Of a stretch of DNA of 64,000 bases, positions 23,531 through 32,000 are shown piece by piece (position 1 is the stretch's first letter; every line of letters begins with the position of its first letter). Under the pieces are notes generated by a model. That model was not told the origin of the DNA and ran no database searches. It saw only the letters and a program-made list of their open reading frames with translations. A program made the position numbers and the translations under genes. Origin of the DNA: Zhongshania sp. (lineage in GTDB: Bacteria; Pseudomonadota; Gammaproteobacteria; Pseudomonadales; Spongiibacteraceae); NCBI RefSeq assembly GCF_029212375.1, contig NZ_JARGNU010000016.1:32160-96159 (forward strand). The letters are read 5' to 3'.

Positions 23531-24568
23531 ATGACTACTTATTGCAAAATCAGTTTAAATTCACTGACCGCCAAGGAGGTTGAGGTAGGCTATAAGCTAA
23601 CCGCCCTAAGAAACCTATTTGGCAGCACAAGCGTAAGCCCTCACTTACCTTTTAGCCGCAGTGAATTTTTCCAAAGTAGCCGCCAACATAGCCAAGGCAT
23701 GTCCATTTCCGGCGTTCAGCAAAAGCTTTCCCTAAAAGAAAATGATCACCGCAAACTAACACCCACCGCCACAGGCGGGGAATACATCCTAAAGCCCAGC
23801 CCAGAATCTTTCCCCAATGCAGCTGAAAACGAACACATCGCTATGCGGCTCAGTACGCTACTAGGCATTGAAACCGCATTTTGCGGCCTGGTCGATTTCG
23901 CCGACGGTGAGCTAGCCTTTATTACCAGACGATTCGACCGGCTTGACCACGGCAGAAAACTACACCAAGAAGACCTACTACAGTGTTTCGACATACCTAG
24001 CGACAACAAATACGACAAAACCTACGAAGAAGCTGGCAAGTTAGTCTTAGAAGTCACTGGCGGTAAAAAGGCTGTCGTTTTGGACTTTCTTCGGCGAGTG
24101 ATCTTCTCTTACCTCATTGGCAATGACGACTTACACCTAAAGAACTTCAGCGTGCAACGCCAACATGGCAACACTAGCCGCTATTACGACAAGCTCACAC
24201 CAAACTATGATTGCCTGTTCTGCGATGCATTTAATACAAATGGCGCTGAAAAAGGCTCAGGTCAATTGGCGCTTGGATTATTACTTGACCCAGAGGACGG
24301 TGACGAACAATTCTCGGAAGCACAGCAACATTACGGTTCCTACACGGGCATTGATTTCATTGAGCTAGGGAAACGACTTGGAATACCCGAAAAACCGATC
24401 ATTAAATTTATAGACCAATTGCACAACAAACAAGCTGACATGCTCAACCTGATCCACCGCAGCTACATGCCAGAAGCAATGAAAGAGCGTGCAACTGCAC
24501 TGCTGGAAAACCGCCTTCGAGCACTAGGCATTATTTCCTTGAAACGCCAAGCTCAGAAGGCACTGTGA
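23531..24568 (+). CDS. hipT: HipT Ser/Thr kinase toxin
   Basis: 345 residues, the length of HipT rather than HipA. The Gly-rich loop is GMSISGVQQKLSL with the Ser-Ile-Ser motif (S58, S60) that is autophosphorylated in known HipT. The catalytic loop is GNDDLHLKNFS and the metal-binding motif YDCLFCDA. Known HipT phosphorylates tryptophanyl-tRNA synthetase; the target here is inferred. It lies 32 bases after hipS and is followed by a terminator. Confidence 0.87.
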   Translation: MTTYCKISLNSLTAKEVEVGYKLTALRNLFGSTSVSPHLPFSRSEFFQSSRQHSQGMSISGVQQKLSLKENDHRKLTPTATGGEYILKPSPESFPNAAENEHIAMRLSTLLGIETAFCGLVDFADGELAFITRRFDRLDHGRKLHQEDLLQCFDIPSDNKYDKTYEEAGKLVLEVTGGKKAVVLDFLRRVIFSYLIGNDDLHLKNFSVQRQHGNTSRYYDKLTPNYDCLFCDAFNTNGAEKGSGQLALGLLLDPEDGDEQFSEAQQHYGSYTGIDFIELGKRLGIPEKPIIKFIDQLHNKQADMLNLIHRSYMPEAMKERATALLENRLRALGIISLKRQAQKAL

Positions 24569-24603
24569 ACACAGTATTTACCGATATACTTTAGACATTA
24601 TTT

Positions 24604-24624
24604 TTGCCCCGATAGGGCAATTTT
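24604..24624 (+). terminator. Terminator after hipT
   Basis: TTGCCC-CGATA-GGGCAA followed by TTTT, 36 bases past the hipT stop. It closes the hipBST operon and separates it from the YjfI operon. Confidence 0.75.
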
Positions 24625-24828
24625 GTGAAACTACGACCAAAATCAAAATATTTTGAAATCAAAGACTTAGGGTAATCGCGATTAATTAAACAAACGCATT
24701 TACCCCTCTAGGAAGTTCAAGCTCCCCTAATTAGCGCCCGCCCTGAGCGCAGCTCGACCGCACATTCAGCCTGACAATCACTCGCCGGCACGCCAAGTCA
24801 TATCAGCTTAGACCACGCCACAAAAATT

Positions 24829-24874
24829 ATTACATGTAATATGTTGACTTGATTACATGTAAGGATTATATATT
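24829..24874 (+). promoter_or_regulatory. Promoter and paired operators of the yjfI-pspA-yqiJK-AAA operon
   Basis: ATTACATGTAAT (24829-24840) and ATTACATGTAAG (24852-24863) are near-identical palindromes with centres 23 bases apart. They bracket TTGACT (24844-24849), which is followed after 17 bases by TATATA (24867-24872). If this promoter is used, transcription starts at about the yjfI ATG (24879). The palindromes are plausible operators. Confidence 0.55.
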
Positions 24875-24878
24875 AACC

Positions 24879-25508
24879 ATGACTATTAAATCATCAGCAC
24901 ATTACCAACGCGAATACCGAAAAAGACTTCGGGAACAAGGCTTGATCAAAAAAGAGGTTTGGATACTTCCGAAGAACGCAGGGGCGCTCGCGCAATTAGA
25001 AAAGATGTTACGCGAGCACGGTGAGCCTCCCGCTTTAAATGGAGATAGACGCATGACTGAAACCCAAAATCGCTGGACAACCAACAGCTTGTTTGATGCG
25101 CTAAAAGAGCAGGAATTATTTGCTGGGCGCTCCGCAACAATCGAGCTATTAGAAGGTGTGGATCCTGTTCTCCAGATTGTTATGAAGGAGTTTGGTGACT
25201 TACCGATATTTCTTACAGCATCGGGCGATCAAATTATTGTGGAGTCGGTGCTTTGGTCAATCGACGAGGTGCTCGACGTAAATGGCTTTAACGATGCCAT
25301 TTTACGCACCCACAAATATTTTCCGTTATCGACAATCAGCCTAGATAGCATGGGCAGCAACGGCGACTACTACCATATGTTTGGCGCGCTTAGCTCGTCT
25401 TCACTGATTGAGAATATTGTGTTTGAGATTGAGGTGCTCGCCAGCAATGTAATACAGGCGACCGAGGCCTATGGCGAATTTCTAACAATTCCAGTTGAAG
25501 CCAGCTAA
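24879..25508 (+). CDS. yjfI: YjfI family protein (DUF2170) with ribbon-helix-helix-like N-terminus
   Basis: 209 residues. The first about 55 residues (SSAHYQREYRKRLREQGLIKKEVWILPKNAGALAQLEKML) look like a ribbon-helix-helix domain: basic helix, short strand KKEVWIL, then two helices. Residues about 62-205 are the DUF2170 domain of E. coli YjfI (IVMKEFGDLPIFLTASGDQIIVESVLW, FPLSTISLDSMGSNGDYYHMFGALSSSS). E. coli YjfI lacks the DNA-binding-like part. ATG 24879 is chosen because it gives the complete N-terminal domain; AAGGA lies 13 bases before it. First gene of a five-gene operon. Confidence 0.82.
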   Translation: MTIKSSAHYQREYRKRLREQGLIKKEVWILPKNAGALAQLEKMLREHGEPPALNGDRRMTETQNRWTTNSLFDALKEQELFAGRSATIELLEGVDPVLQIVMKEFGDLPIFLTASGDQIIVESVLWSIDEVLDVNGFNDAILRTHKYFPLSTISLDSMGSNGDYYHMFGALSSSSLIENIVFEIEVLASNVIQATEAYGEFLTIPVEAS

Positions 25509-25527
25509 TTCACACAGGAGCAAAACC

Positions 25528-26214
25528 ATGAAGATTTTATCGAAAATGTTAACTGCTTTACGTGGTGGTGCCAATGAGGCAGGTGAAGCTATAGTAGACA
25601 GCCAGGCCTTGCGAATACTGGATCAAGAAATTCGCGATGCCGCCAATGAACTAAAGCAATCAAAAGACAGCTTGGCGTCAATCATGGCGCACCAGAAATT
25701 AGCCGAGGAAAAGTGCGCCAATCTTGGCAAGCAGATCAGCGAGCACGAAGGCTATGCGATCAAGGCTTTAGACTTGAATGACGAGGGGCTCGCTCGTAAT
25801 GTAGCGGAAAAAATTGCTGACCTAGAAAATCAGCTAGACCAAGAAAGGGACACCGCCTCAGGCTATAAAGCGAGCGCCGCGTCTTTGCGCGCGGCAATAA
25901 AGCAAGCGGAAGACTATTTAAAGCGCGTTAAGCAGCAAGCCGACACCGTAAAAGCGACTGAAAATGTTCAGCGCGCGCAGGCTGCGGTAGCCGACCGCTA
26001 CAGCGGCACCGAGTCTAGAATACGCACGGCCATGGATTCGCTAGAGCGCATCAAAGAAAAGCAGGCACTAAAGGCCGCGCAATTCTCGGTAGCGCAAGAT
26101 TTGGCGGCTGAGTCTAGCGACTCGTCCCTCAAAGCAAAATTAGAGGAGGCGGGCATTACATCGAACGGCCAAAGCGCAGACGACATACTAGAGCGCCTAA
26201 AAAAGAAACAATAA
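25528..26214 (+). CDS. yjfJ: PspA/IM30 family protein (YjfJ)
   Basis: 228 residues from ATG 25528 with CAGGAG upstream. The sequence is almost entirely long charged helices (QALRILDQEIRDAANELKQSKDSLASIMAHQKLAEEKC), the PspA/Vipp1/ESCRT-III-like fold that polymerises on membranes. Its order after the DUF2170 gene matches E. coli yjfI-yjfJ. Likely role: membrane stabilisation or remodelling under envelope stress, together with the SPFH protein downstream. Confidence 0.88.
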   Translation: MKILSKMLTALRGGANEAGEAIVDSQALRILDQEIRDAANELKQSKDSLASIMAHQKLAEEKCANLGKQISEHEGYAIKALDLNDEGLARNVAEKIADLENQLDQERDTASGYKASAASLRAAIKQAEDYLKRVKQQADTVKATENVQRAQAAVADRYSGTESRIRTAMDSLERIKEKQALKAAQFSVAQDLAAESSDSSLKAKLEEAGITSNGQSADDILERLKKKQ

Positions 26215-26274
26215 GCTTTAAACAAAGAATCACGCTAGAACGCGGCAGGGACAAAAAATTACAGGAGGTTTGGA

Positions 26275-26973
26275 ATGTTTGCGATATTCCTTATGAAGGA
26301 CATGGATCCTTTTTACCAAAACATCAGCTCGTTTCCGACCGTGATTTTTACGTTCTTGCTGGCAATTGTCACCCTGTACTGGCTAGTAGCGGTGCTGGGC
26401 TTTGTTGACCTCGATTTTCTGGACTTTAGCCTTCCCGATGCAGATCAGCTGAGTGCAGAAGGCCACAGCCACACCACCCCAGACGTGCTCGCTGGACTAA
26501 TGTTGCGCCTTGGCCTGCAAGGTGTTCCGGTCACCGTTATCGTGTCGCTCATCACCTTATTTGGCTGGTTTATTTGCTATTACGCCGTGCATCTAATGCT
26601 GAGCTGGCTACCGGCGGGCATCCTCCATTTTATAGTGGGCCTACCCATTTTACTCGCCAGCGTGTATGCAGCGGCAATGCTTACCGCCCAAGCTATCAAA
26701 CCCCTTCGCCCGCTATTTAAGAACGCCCAACTGCAAACGGTAAAGCATATCCTTGGCCAAACTGCCGTGGTTCGCTCATCGCGAGTCGATGGCAATTTTG
26801 GTGAGGCTATTTTTGAAGACGGTGGCGCAGGCTTACTGCTTTCGATCCGCTCAACAGGCAGCGCCACCTTTAACAAAGGCGATCGCGTTGTATTACTAGA
26901 GCACATTAAAGAGCAAGGCGTTTATCGCGTTATTTCAGAAGCAGAATTCCTCGGTAACGATTTAAGTCATTAA
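26275..26973 (+). CDS. yqiJ: YqiJ family membrane protein with OB-fold (DUF1449)
   Basis: 232 residues with AGGAGG before the ATG. Three to four membrane segments (about 20-45, 90-115, 120-150) are followed by a soluble C-terminal domain (ILGQTAVVRSSRVDGNFGEAIFEDGGAGLLLSIRS...FNKGDRVVLLEH) typical of the YqiJ/NfeD-like OB-fold that pairs with flotillins. The immediate neighbour yqiK supports this. Confidence 0.88.
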   Translation: MFAIFLMKDMDPFYQNISSFPTVIFTFLLAIVTLYWLVAVLGFVDLDFLDFSLPDADQLSAEGHSHTTPDVLAGLMLRLGLQGVPVTVIVSLITLFGWFICYYAVHLMLSWLPAGILHFIVGLPILLASVYAAAMLTAQAIKPLRPLFKNAQLQTVKHILGQTAVVRSSRVDGNFGEAIFEDGGAGLLLSIRSTGSATFNKGDRVVLLEHIKEQGVYRVISEAEFLGNDLSH

Positions 26974-27010
26974 CACTTGGATTTTTTAAAACTATTATGG
27001 AGTAATAATT

Positions 27011-28990
27011 ATGGCTGATCTGACGGTACTCATGCCCATATTCATCGGCGTTGGCATCTTCTTTGTTTTGCTAATGGGCCTGGCAGGGCTCTTTAAAGCT
27101 TTCTACTATAAAGTCGAACAGGGTACCGCCCTTATCGTCAATGACATGTCATCCACCCCCAAAGTCCACTTTACCGGCGCACTGGTATACCCCATTATTT
27201 ACAAAAAAGAGCTGATGAAAATTTCACTCATCACTCTTGAAGTCGATCGCCGCGGCAAAGATGGACTGATCTGCGCCGACAATATGCGCGCCGATATCAC
27301 CGTCGCCTTTTACTTGCGCGTCAATGAAACAGCAGAAGATGTGCTCAAGGTTGCCAAAGCCATCGGCGCCAGCCGCGCCTCTGACCGCGGCGCGGTAAAT
27401 GACTTATTTAATGCCAAATTTTCTGAGGCACTAAAAACCGTTGGTAAAAAATTCGAATTTGTTAATTTATTTGAAGACCGGCTCAAATTTCGCGAAGCCA
27501 TTGTGCAGGTCATCGGCAACGATTTAAATGGCTATGTCCTTGAAGACGTGGCCATCGACTACCTTGAACAAACACCGAAATCCTCGCTCGACCCATCAAA
27601 CATTCTCGATTCAGAGGGTATTCGCAAAATCACCGAGCTAACCGCCAAACAGAATATTCAAACGAATATTTTTGAGCGCGACGAAGAACTCGCCATAAAG
27701 AAAAAGAACGTAGAAACCGTTGAAGCCATGCTGGAGCTTGAGCGCCAGCAAGCCGACGCCGAAGCTAAACAAGAACGCGAAATTGCTACACTGCGCGCTC
27801 GCGAAGAAGCCGAAACTAAAAAGGTTCAGGAAGAAGAGCGCAATAAATCGGCAACCGCCACCATCAAAACCGATCAAGACCTCGCAGTGCAAAGTGAAAA
27901 CCAGCAGCGTGAAATTGAAGTTGCCGGCGAAAACCGCAAGCGCGCGGTGGCCATTGAAGAAGAGAAAGTTACGCGGGCTAGAGATTTAGAAATTGTATCC
28001 CGCGAGCGCGAAGTTGAACTGCAACGCATCGCCGCAGAAAAAGACGTAGAAATTGAGAAAAAAGCGATAGCCGATGTCATCCGCGAACGCGTAGCCGTGG
28101 ACAAAACAGTGGCCATTGAAGAGGAAAAAATTAAAGAAGTACGGCAAGTGTCCGAAGCCGATCGCGCCAAGCAAGTTCAGGTACTGGCAGCAGAAGCCAA
28201 AGCCGAAGAAATCAGAGTGCAGCAAGTTAAAAAGGCACAAGCTGAAGAGGAATCCGCTAAGTTTAAGGCCATTGAAATAACCACCCTCGCCCAGGCCGAC
28301 CTCGAAGCCGCCGCCAAGCGCGCCGATGCCCAGAAAAAGCTGGCCGAAGGCACCCAAGCCGAGCGCGCCGCGCCAGGACTCGCCGACGCCAAAGTGCAAG
28401 AAGCCAAGGCCGATGCGCTGCGCAAAGAAGGCCAATCTGAAGCAGATGTTATTCGCGCCAAAGGCGAAGCCACCGCCGCAGCCAATTTAGAAACCGGCAA
28501 ATCTGAAGCCGATGTTATTGCCGCCAAAGGCACTTCACAGGCGTCTGCCTCACAGCAAATAGGTAATGCAGAAGCAGAAGTGATTCTCGCCAAACTGAAA
28601 GCAGAAGCCGAAGGCCTCGTTGATAAATTTGAAGCCATGAACAGTATGTCGAAAGATGCACGGTCTCACGAAGAATACCGCATGGGTCTGGAAACCGCCC
28701 TAAAAGAGGCCTTGGCCGCCATGGACGCCGGCAAGGAAATAGCCAAAGAGAATGCCGAAGTGCTAGCCGTCGCGCTACAAAAAGCGAAGATCGACATTGT
28801 GGGTGGCGAAGATCACTTCTTTGACAACTTTGCCAAGTCGCTGTCCATCGGCAAGGCCGTAGATGGTCTTGCTGGCAAAAGTGATGTTATCCAAGCCTTG
28901 ATTGGGCGGGTAGTGGGTGAAAAGTTTGTTCCCGCTAGCGATTTAGCTAACAAAGCAAAAACTGACGCAGATCACAGCGCGCAGCACTAA
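27011..28990 (+). CDS. yqiK: Flotillin-like SPFH/band 7 protein YqiK
   Basis: 659 residues. One N-terminal membrane anchor (IFIGVGIFFVLLMGLAGLF), an SPFH domain (about 35-200, with VDRRGKDGLICADNMRADITVAFYLRV), then about 300 residues of Glu/Ala/Lys-rich coiled coil (220-520) and a flotillin C-terminal part. It builds membrane microdomain scaffolds in the family. The yqiJ-yqiK pair is conserved in E. coli; here it follows a PspA protein. Confidence 0.92.
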   Translation: MADLTVLMPIFIGVGIFFVLLMGLAGLFKAFYYKVEQGTALIVNDMSSTPKVHFTGALVYPIIYKKELMKISLITLEVDRRGKDGLICADNMRADITVAFYLRVNETAEDVLKVAKAIGASRASDRGAVNDLFNAKFSEALKTVGKKFEFVNLFEDRLKFREAIVQVIGNDLNGYVLEDVAIDYLEQTPKSSLDPSNILDSEGIRKITELTAKQNIQTNIFERDEELAIKKKNVETVEAMLELERQQADAEAKQEREIATLRAREEAETKKVQEEERNKSATATIKTDQDLAVQSENQQREIEVAGENRKRAVAIEEEKVTRARDLEIVSREREVELQRIAAEKDVEIEKKAIADVIRERVAVDKTVAIEEEKIKEVRQVSEADRAKQVQVLAAEAKAEEIRVQQVKKAQAEEESAKFKAIEITTLAQADLEAAAKRADAQKKLAEGTQAERAAPGLADAKVQEAKADALRKEGQSEADVIRAKGEATAAANLETGKSEADVIAAKGTSQASASQQIGNAEAEVILAKLKAEAEGLVDKFEAMNSMSKDARSHEEYRMGLETALKEALAAMDAGKEIAKENAEVLAVALQKAKIDIVGGEDHFFDNFAKSLSIGKAVDGLAGKSDVIQALIGRVVGEKFVPASDLANKAKTDADHSAQH

Positions 28991-29026
28991 ATTTGAACCC
29001 AGCAAATCGCCCACTGGGCAAATGAT

Positions 29027-29049
29027 GGGAAGGCGCTGGCGCCCTTCCC
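29027..29049 (+). terminator. Hairpin between yqiK and the AAA gene
   Basis: GGGAAGGCGC-TG-GCGCCCTTCCC, a 10-bp stem with one bulged base and no T-run. It may lower or process transcription into the large ATPase gene, consistent with scaffold proteins being needed in excess. Confidence 0.4.
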
Positions 29050-29083
29050 TGTATTGACCGTGCACTGTGCTTAAGGAAAAAAC

Positions 29084-32000
29084 ATGGACCAGCAAGACGC
29101 TTCCGCAGCCGCTCCAGACACCAATATAGTGGATAACGCTGTCGCTGCTGGCGGCGCCTACGAAATTATTCGCAAACGCCTCTTAGAGCAGGGCAACACC
29201 CTTGACCAATCCCTGCAAGCGCTAAACCACGCGCGCCTAGCGGAGTTTGGCAACTCAGACATGAGCCTGCTGTCGCGGGTGCGGGTGCGCACCGAAAATA
29301 ATTGCGTAGCCCGCGATATTGTCCAAGTTGGCGAGCACCTGCTGTTTGGCTATAACGTGTTTATCGGCCTGAAAAAAGAAACCAAAATTGACGATGTCTT
29401 TGCGCTGTTTTCTATTGTTCAAACCGACGAAGGCTATGACATTGAAGCCGCGCCAATGGCGGAAAGTTTCTTATCGCAATCTGGCTTTGTGAATGATTTT
29501 GAGGAGCTGTACCGCTATTACAAGCACACCCGCCTCCTCGAGCTAACCATTAATAACGGCAAACTGTTAGCTGCCTTTCAAATTGGCGAACGCCTTGACG
29601 ATATTCGAGTATTCCGCTGGGGCTTATCGCCCGACGGCAAGCGCGCCCAATATATTGATAATCGCGGCGAACGCGACATCGCCCTGCCGCCGACATATGA
29701 CTTTGAATGGACCAAGGTGACGCGCGAAGACACCGTAAACGGCCGTCATCCCCACGCCAACATACTCGACACCGTGTTTGTTGAGACCATAGGCGGCGAC
29801 CTAACCATCAAAATTGAGAACAATACCGAAGCGGGTTATGGCATTTACAGCGAGCCAGTAGACGACAAAACCCAGTCGCTAGATGATGCCGATATTGCCT
29901 ATGCCGCCGTAGGCGACGTGATTCTTTTAAAAGTGTTGCCCTACCGCGAACAGGCGCATCGCTATTTTATTTACAACACCCTCACTGAGTCAGTGCTGCG
30001 AGTAGACGCCATTGGCGAGTCCTGCGTGCAATTACCCGAGGATCACGGTCTTATTTTTCCTGGCGGCTACTACCTGCAAACCGGCGAGTACAAGGCCTTT
30101 GATGATGCCGTTACTGGGCTGCGTTTTAAACGCAGCTTGCGATCCCCTAACGGTGAAGATGTACTGTATGTATTTTACGAGCGCGAAAAGGGCTTGGTGG
30201 GCTTATTTGCCTACAATCTAATCCAAAAGAAACTCCAAAATCCTATTTTCGGCCACGGATACGCCATGGCCGATGACGGTCGGCTGGTAATCTTTACGGC
30301 AGACAATGAGCCCACTCGGGTTCACCCTATGCAAATTTGGCAAACGCCCTACCAAAGCGCCGAGTTTGCTAGCAAGGCCCCCGCTAGCCAAACTTTCTTT
30401 GGCCGTATCGGCAACGCCGAACTGGTGCGGGGTATTTCAGACCTTTATAGCATTAGCCGCCTTATTGCCAATCAAGCGGTCTCACTTCGCCTATACGAAG
30501 GCCTGAGCAAAGCGGCAAGTAAAGTATTTGACGATCACTTCTGGCTACAAGATTCTCAAACCAAGCCGCTTGCCGACATTATTAAAAACATTAGCGCCAC
30601 CGCCGAGCTCGTGATTGATGAATTTGAAAAAGTCGAGAGTATTCGCAAGCAGTCGGCAAAGGCCATGCGCGAAGCGGAACATCTGCAACAGACCTTAATA
30701 AATTCCATTCGCAGCCAAAGCTGGGAATCTGCCGAGCAGTACGCCGCAGCGCTCGGCGATATTCGCCGCCACCGCGGCCACATCGCCACCATCAAAGAGT
30801 ATCGCTACATCGACCTTCCGCGCCTTGACGCCATGGACACGGAACTCAATAGCGTCGAAGCCTCACTTAGCGCTGATACGGTTAATTTCCTCGCCAACGA
30901 CAATGCCCTAGATCCTTACTACACAAAGATTAGTGCGCTGTCTGCCGAGGCTGAAACTGCCAACACCAATACTGAGCTAACACCGCTCATTGAAACTTTT
31001 GAGCAAACCAGCGCAGGGCTCGATCTATTATCAGAATTGATGTCGACCCTCAAAATTGACGACACCACCGTGCGCACCCAAATTATTGATGCCATATCGC
31101 TGGTCTACGCCAAAATTAACCAAGCCAAGGCTGGCGCGCAAAACAAACGCAAAAATTTAGGTGCCACCGAGGCAATTGCCGAATTTGGCGCGCAGTTTAA
31201 ATTATTCTCGCAAACCATTACTAACGCTCTAAGCTTGGCAACAACACCAGAAAAATGCGATGAACAATTGTCGCGCCTACTGGTCCAGCTTGAAGAGCTC
31301 GAAAGTCGCTTCAGCGATTACGACCAGTTCATTAACGACATGATGGTTAAACGCGAGGAGATTTACGAATCCTTTGAAGGCCACAAGCAACAGCTGCTCG
31401 ACGCTCGCCAGCGCAAAGCGCAATCGCTAGCCGATGCCGCCGAGCGGATTTTAAACAGTATTGAGAAGCGCTCGCAAAAATTTAACCAAGGTGACGAACT
31501 CAACACCTATTTTGCCTCGGATGCGCTGGTTAGCAAAATTCGCGACCTCGTTAACAGCCTGCGGGAACTAGACAGCGCGGTGAAGGCCGACAATATTGAG
31601 TCGCGCCTAAAAGCAATTAAAGAACAGGCGCTGCGCTCCCTAAGAGATAAAACAGATATTTTTGAAAGTGGCGGCAATGTCATCAAACTTGGCCCGCGGC
31701 ACCGTTTCTCGGTGAATACCCAAGAGCTGGATTTAACCATTATTCCCCGCGGCGGCGAGCTAAATTTTCATCTAACCGGCACCAATTACTACGAAGCCAT
31801 CGACAATGCCGAGCTGCAAAACATGCAGGCGTACTGGGATATGGCGCTGGAATCAGAAACACCCGAGGTTTACCGCGCCGAATACCTCGCCGCCCTCATC
31901 ATGGACGCAGCCCAGCAGCGCCGAGAAAACCTCAGCGCAGAGCTACTCGCCAACGCCGTGCTAGACGAAACAGCGCTGAGCAAACTGGTTCGCGAATTTG

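Noticed and set aside
23181..24568. Frameshifted hipA
   Set aside because: Both frames have clean starts and family-typical lengths for HipS and HipT, and the SIS motif fits HipT.
24711..24740. Alternative right att site near GGAAGTTCAAG
   Set aside because: Only a seven-base GTTCAAG match with the tRNA end; the 22216 core matches 14 of 16 and lies beside the arm repeat.
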